Shown one piece after another: positions 4,980 through 5,432 of a DNA stretch of 5,432 bases; within the stretch, counting starts at the first letter, position 1, and each line of letters starts with the position of its first letter. The translations under genes were made by a program, and so were the position numbers. The stretch lies in assembly GCA_030836345.1 (NCBI GenBank), contig JAURQA010000229.1, positions 1-5,432 of the forward strand. Direction: 5' to 3'. The notes below the pieces were generated by a model. It ran no database searches, had not been told where the DNA came from, and saw nothing but the letters and a program-made list of their open reading frames with translations. The DNA comes from Bacteroidota bacterium. Its GTDB lineage: Bacteria; Bacteroidota; Bacteroidia; NS11-12g; UBA955.

Positions 4980-5432
4980 CTGAAGGCTGTTCCGTTTGCG
5001 AGGCTTTTTACAGCACTAGCAACAGGAATCGCTATTTCTTTATTCGCAGATGCTGTGGAGCTGCGCACTGGCGTGGTCCCTGTATTTGCTATGGTTCTTT
5101 TTTTAGTGGCCATTGCCTTTTTTTATCAAAAAAAAATAAAGCTAAAAATAGCAGCAGGCTTTTTTTTATTATTGAGCCACGGCTGTTTAGGGTTTATTTT
5201 GGGTTTTTATTCGCAAGCATCCCAAAACCATTCAATTTTTTGGAAACAAAAGGAATTTAATACCTCCAAAACAGTTCATATTCGAATCGATGAGCCTATT
5301 AGTAATAAAGATAAAAGCTGGGGATCTATAGCTCAAGTATTATGCTTAAAGGGTTCAAATGATTCAAGTATATTATGTTCAGGCAAAGTACTGGTTTACT
5401 GGTCTAAAAAAAGAACCATAGCAAATACAGGG
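4980..5432 (+). CDS. comEC: ComEC/Rec2-family DNA-uptake channel, N-terminal part, 3' truncated
   Basis: Open reading frame running off the right edge, 151 codons visible. The start of the protein reads KAVPFARLFTALATGI, like the N-terminus of ComEC proteins. Three hydrophobic helices follow (about residues 6-23, 31-49 and 57-77, counting CTG as 1), then a soluble segment with KTVHIRIDEPIS and CSGKVLVYW that fits the N-terminal DUF4131 OB-fold domain. The competence membrane core and any metallo-hydrolase domain would lie beyond the window. ComEC forms the inner-membrane channel that brings single-stranded DNA into the cytoplasm; many Bacteroidota carry it without proven competence. Start choice: only GAT separates CTG 4980 from the in-frame upstream TAA, and the next start-like codons (GTG 5055, GTG 5073, ATG 5091) would delete the first helix. 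CTG 4980 is therefore the best start, though unusual. Four homopolymer runs lie early in the gene (5098-5167). Confidence 0.82.
   Translation, partial: MKAVPFARLFTALATGIAISLFADAVELRTGVVPVFAMVLFLVAIAFFYQKKIKLKIAAGFFLLLSHGCLGFILGFYSQASQNHSIFWKQKEFNTSKTVHIRIDEPISNKDKSWGSIAQVLCLKGSNDSSILCSGKVLVYWSKKRTIANTG

Noticed and set aside
4904..5113. Minus-strand open frame across the acidic protein end and the comEC start
   Set aside because: The Ser/Ala/Thr-rich product resembles antisense of membrane-coding DNA; the plus strand has a good ComEC reading.
1..5432. Search for RNA genes, CRISPR repeats, insertion sequences, attachment sites, defence genes
   Set aside because: By eye, no tRNA-like cloverleaf, regularly spaced repeat, transposase motif or long direct or inverted repeat was found on either strand; all large frames are explained by core-type genes.

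Overview
The window looks like ordinary chromosomal sequence from a member of the Bacteroidota, most likely Flavobacteriales-like. The evidence is moderately AT-rich DNA, almost no Shine-Dalgarno sequences before the start codons, two exact copies of the Bacteroidota -7 promoter octamer (TAnnTTTG, both TATTTTTG), and several proteins in their Bacteroidota-specific forms: an Mrp ATPase without the CxxC, a DUF6787-like membrane protein, and an HMG-CoA lyase with CPRDAMQ and GGCPMA motifs. The genus cannot be named from this sequence.

Layout, left to right. (1) 1-1166, +: the C-terminal half of a dipeptidyl-peptidase IV type S9 serine peptidase, cut by the left window edge, with the whole catalytic triad present. 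(2) 1168-2025, +: HMG-CoA lyase, starting one base after the peptidase stop, so almost certainly co-transcribed. (3) 2087-2383, +: a small two-helix membrane protein from a TTG start, overlapping by ATGA with (4) 2380-3423, +: the Mrp/NBP35-type Fe-S cluster carrier ATPase. (5) 3541-3783, +: an Nfu-type Fe-S scaffold with its own strong promoter directly at the start codon. (6) 3780-4334, -: type II thymidine kinase, convergent with nfu, the stop codons overlapping. (7) 4383-4976, +: an unrecognised acidic soluble protein, divergent from the kinase. (8) 4980-5432, +: the N-terminus of a ComEC-type DNA-uptake channel, cut by the right edge and starting at a probable CTG codon.

Functionally, the first pair joins peptide degradation with the last step of leucine breakdown. 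The central block (mrp, nfu) is Fe-S cluster assembly and transfer. The right end carries thymidine salvage and a probable DNA-uptake channel, an unknown acidic protein between them. There are no RNA genes, mobile elements, CRISPR arrays or long repeats, and no gene-free stretch over 300 bases (the longest is 3424-3540). I found no convincing undescribed system. The items most worth a second look are the ComEC start, which is in frame with the preceding gene across a single TAA, the promoters sitting directly on start codons, and the Mrp without its cluster-bridging cysteines.
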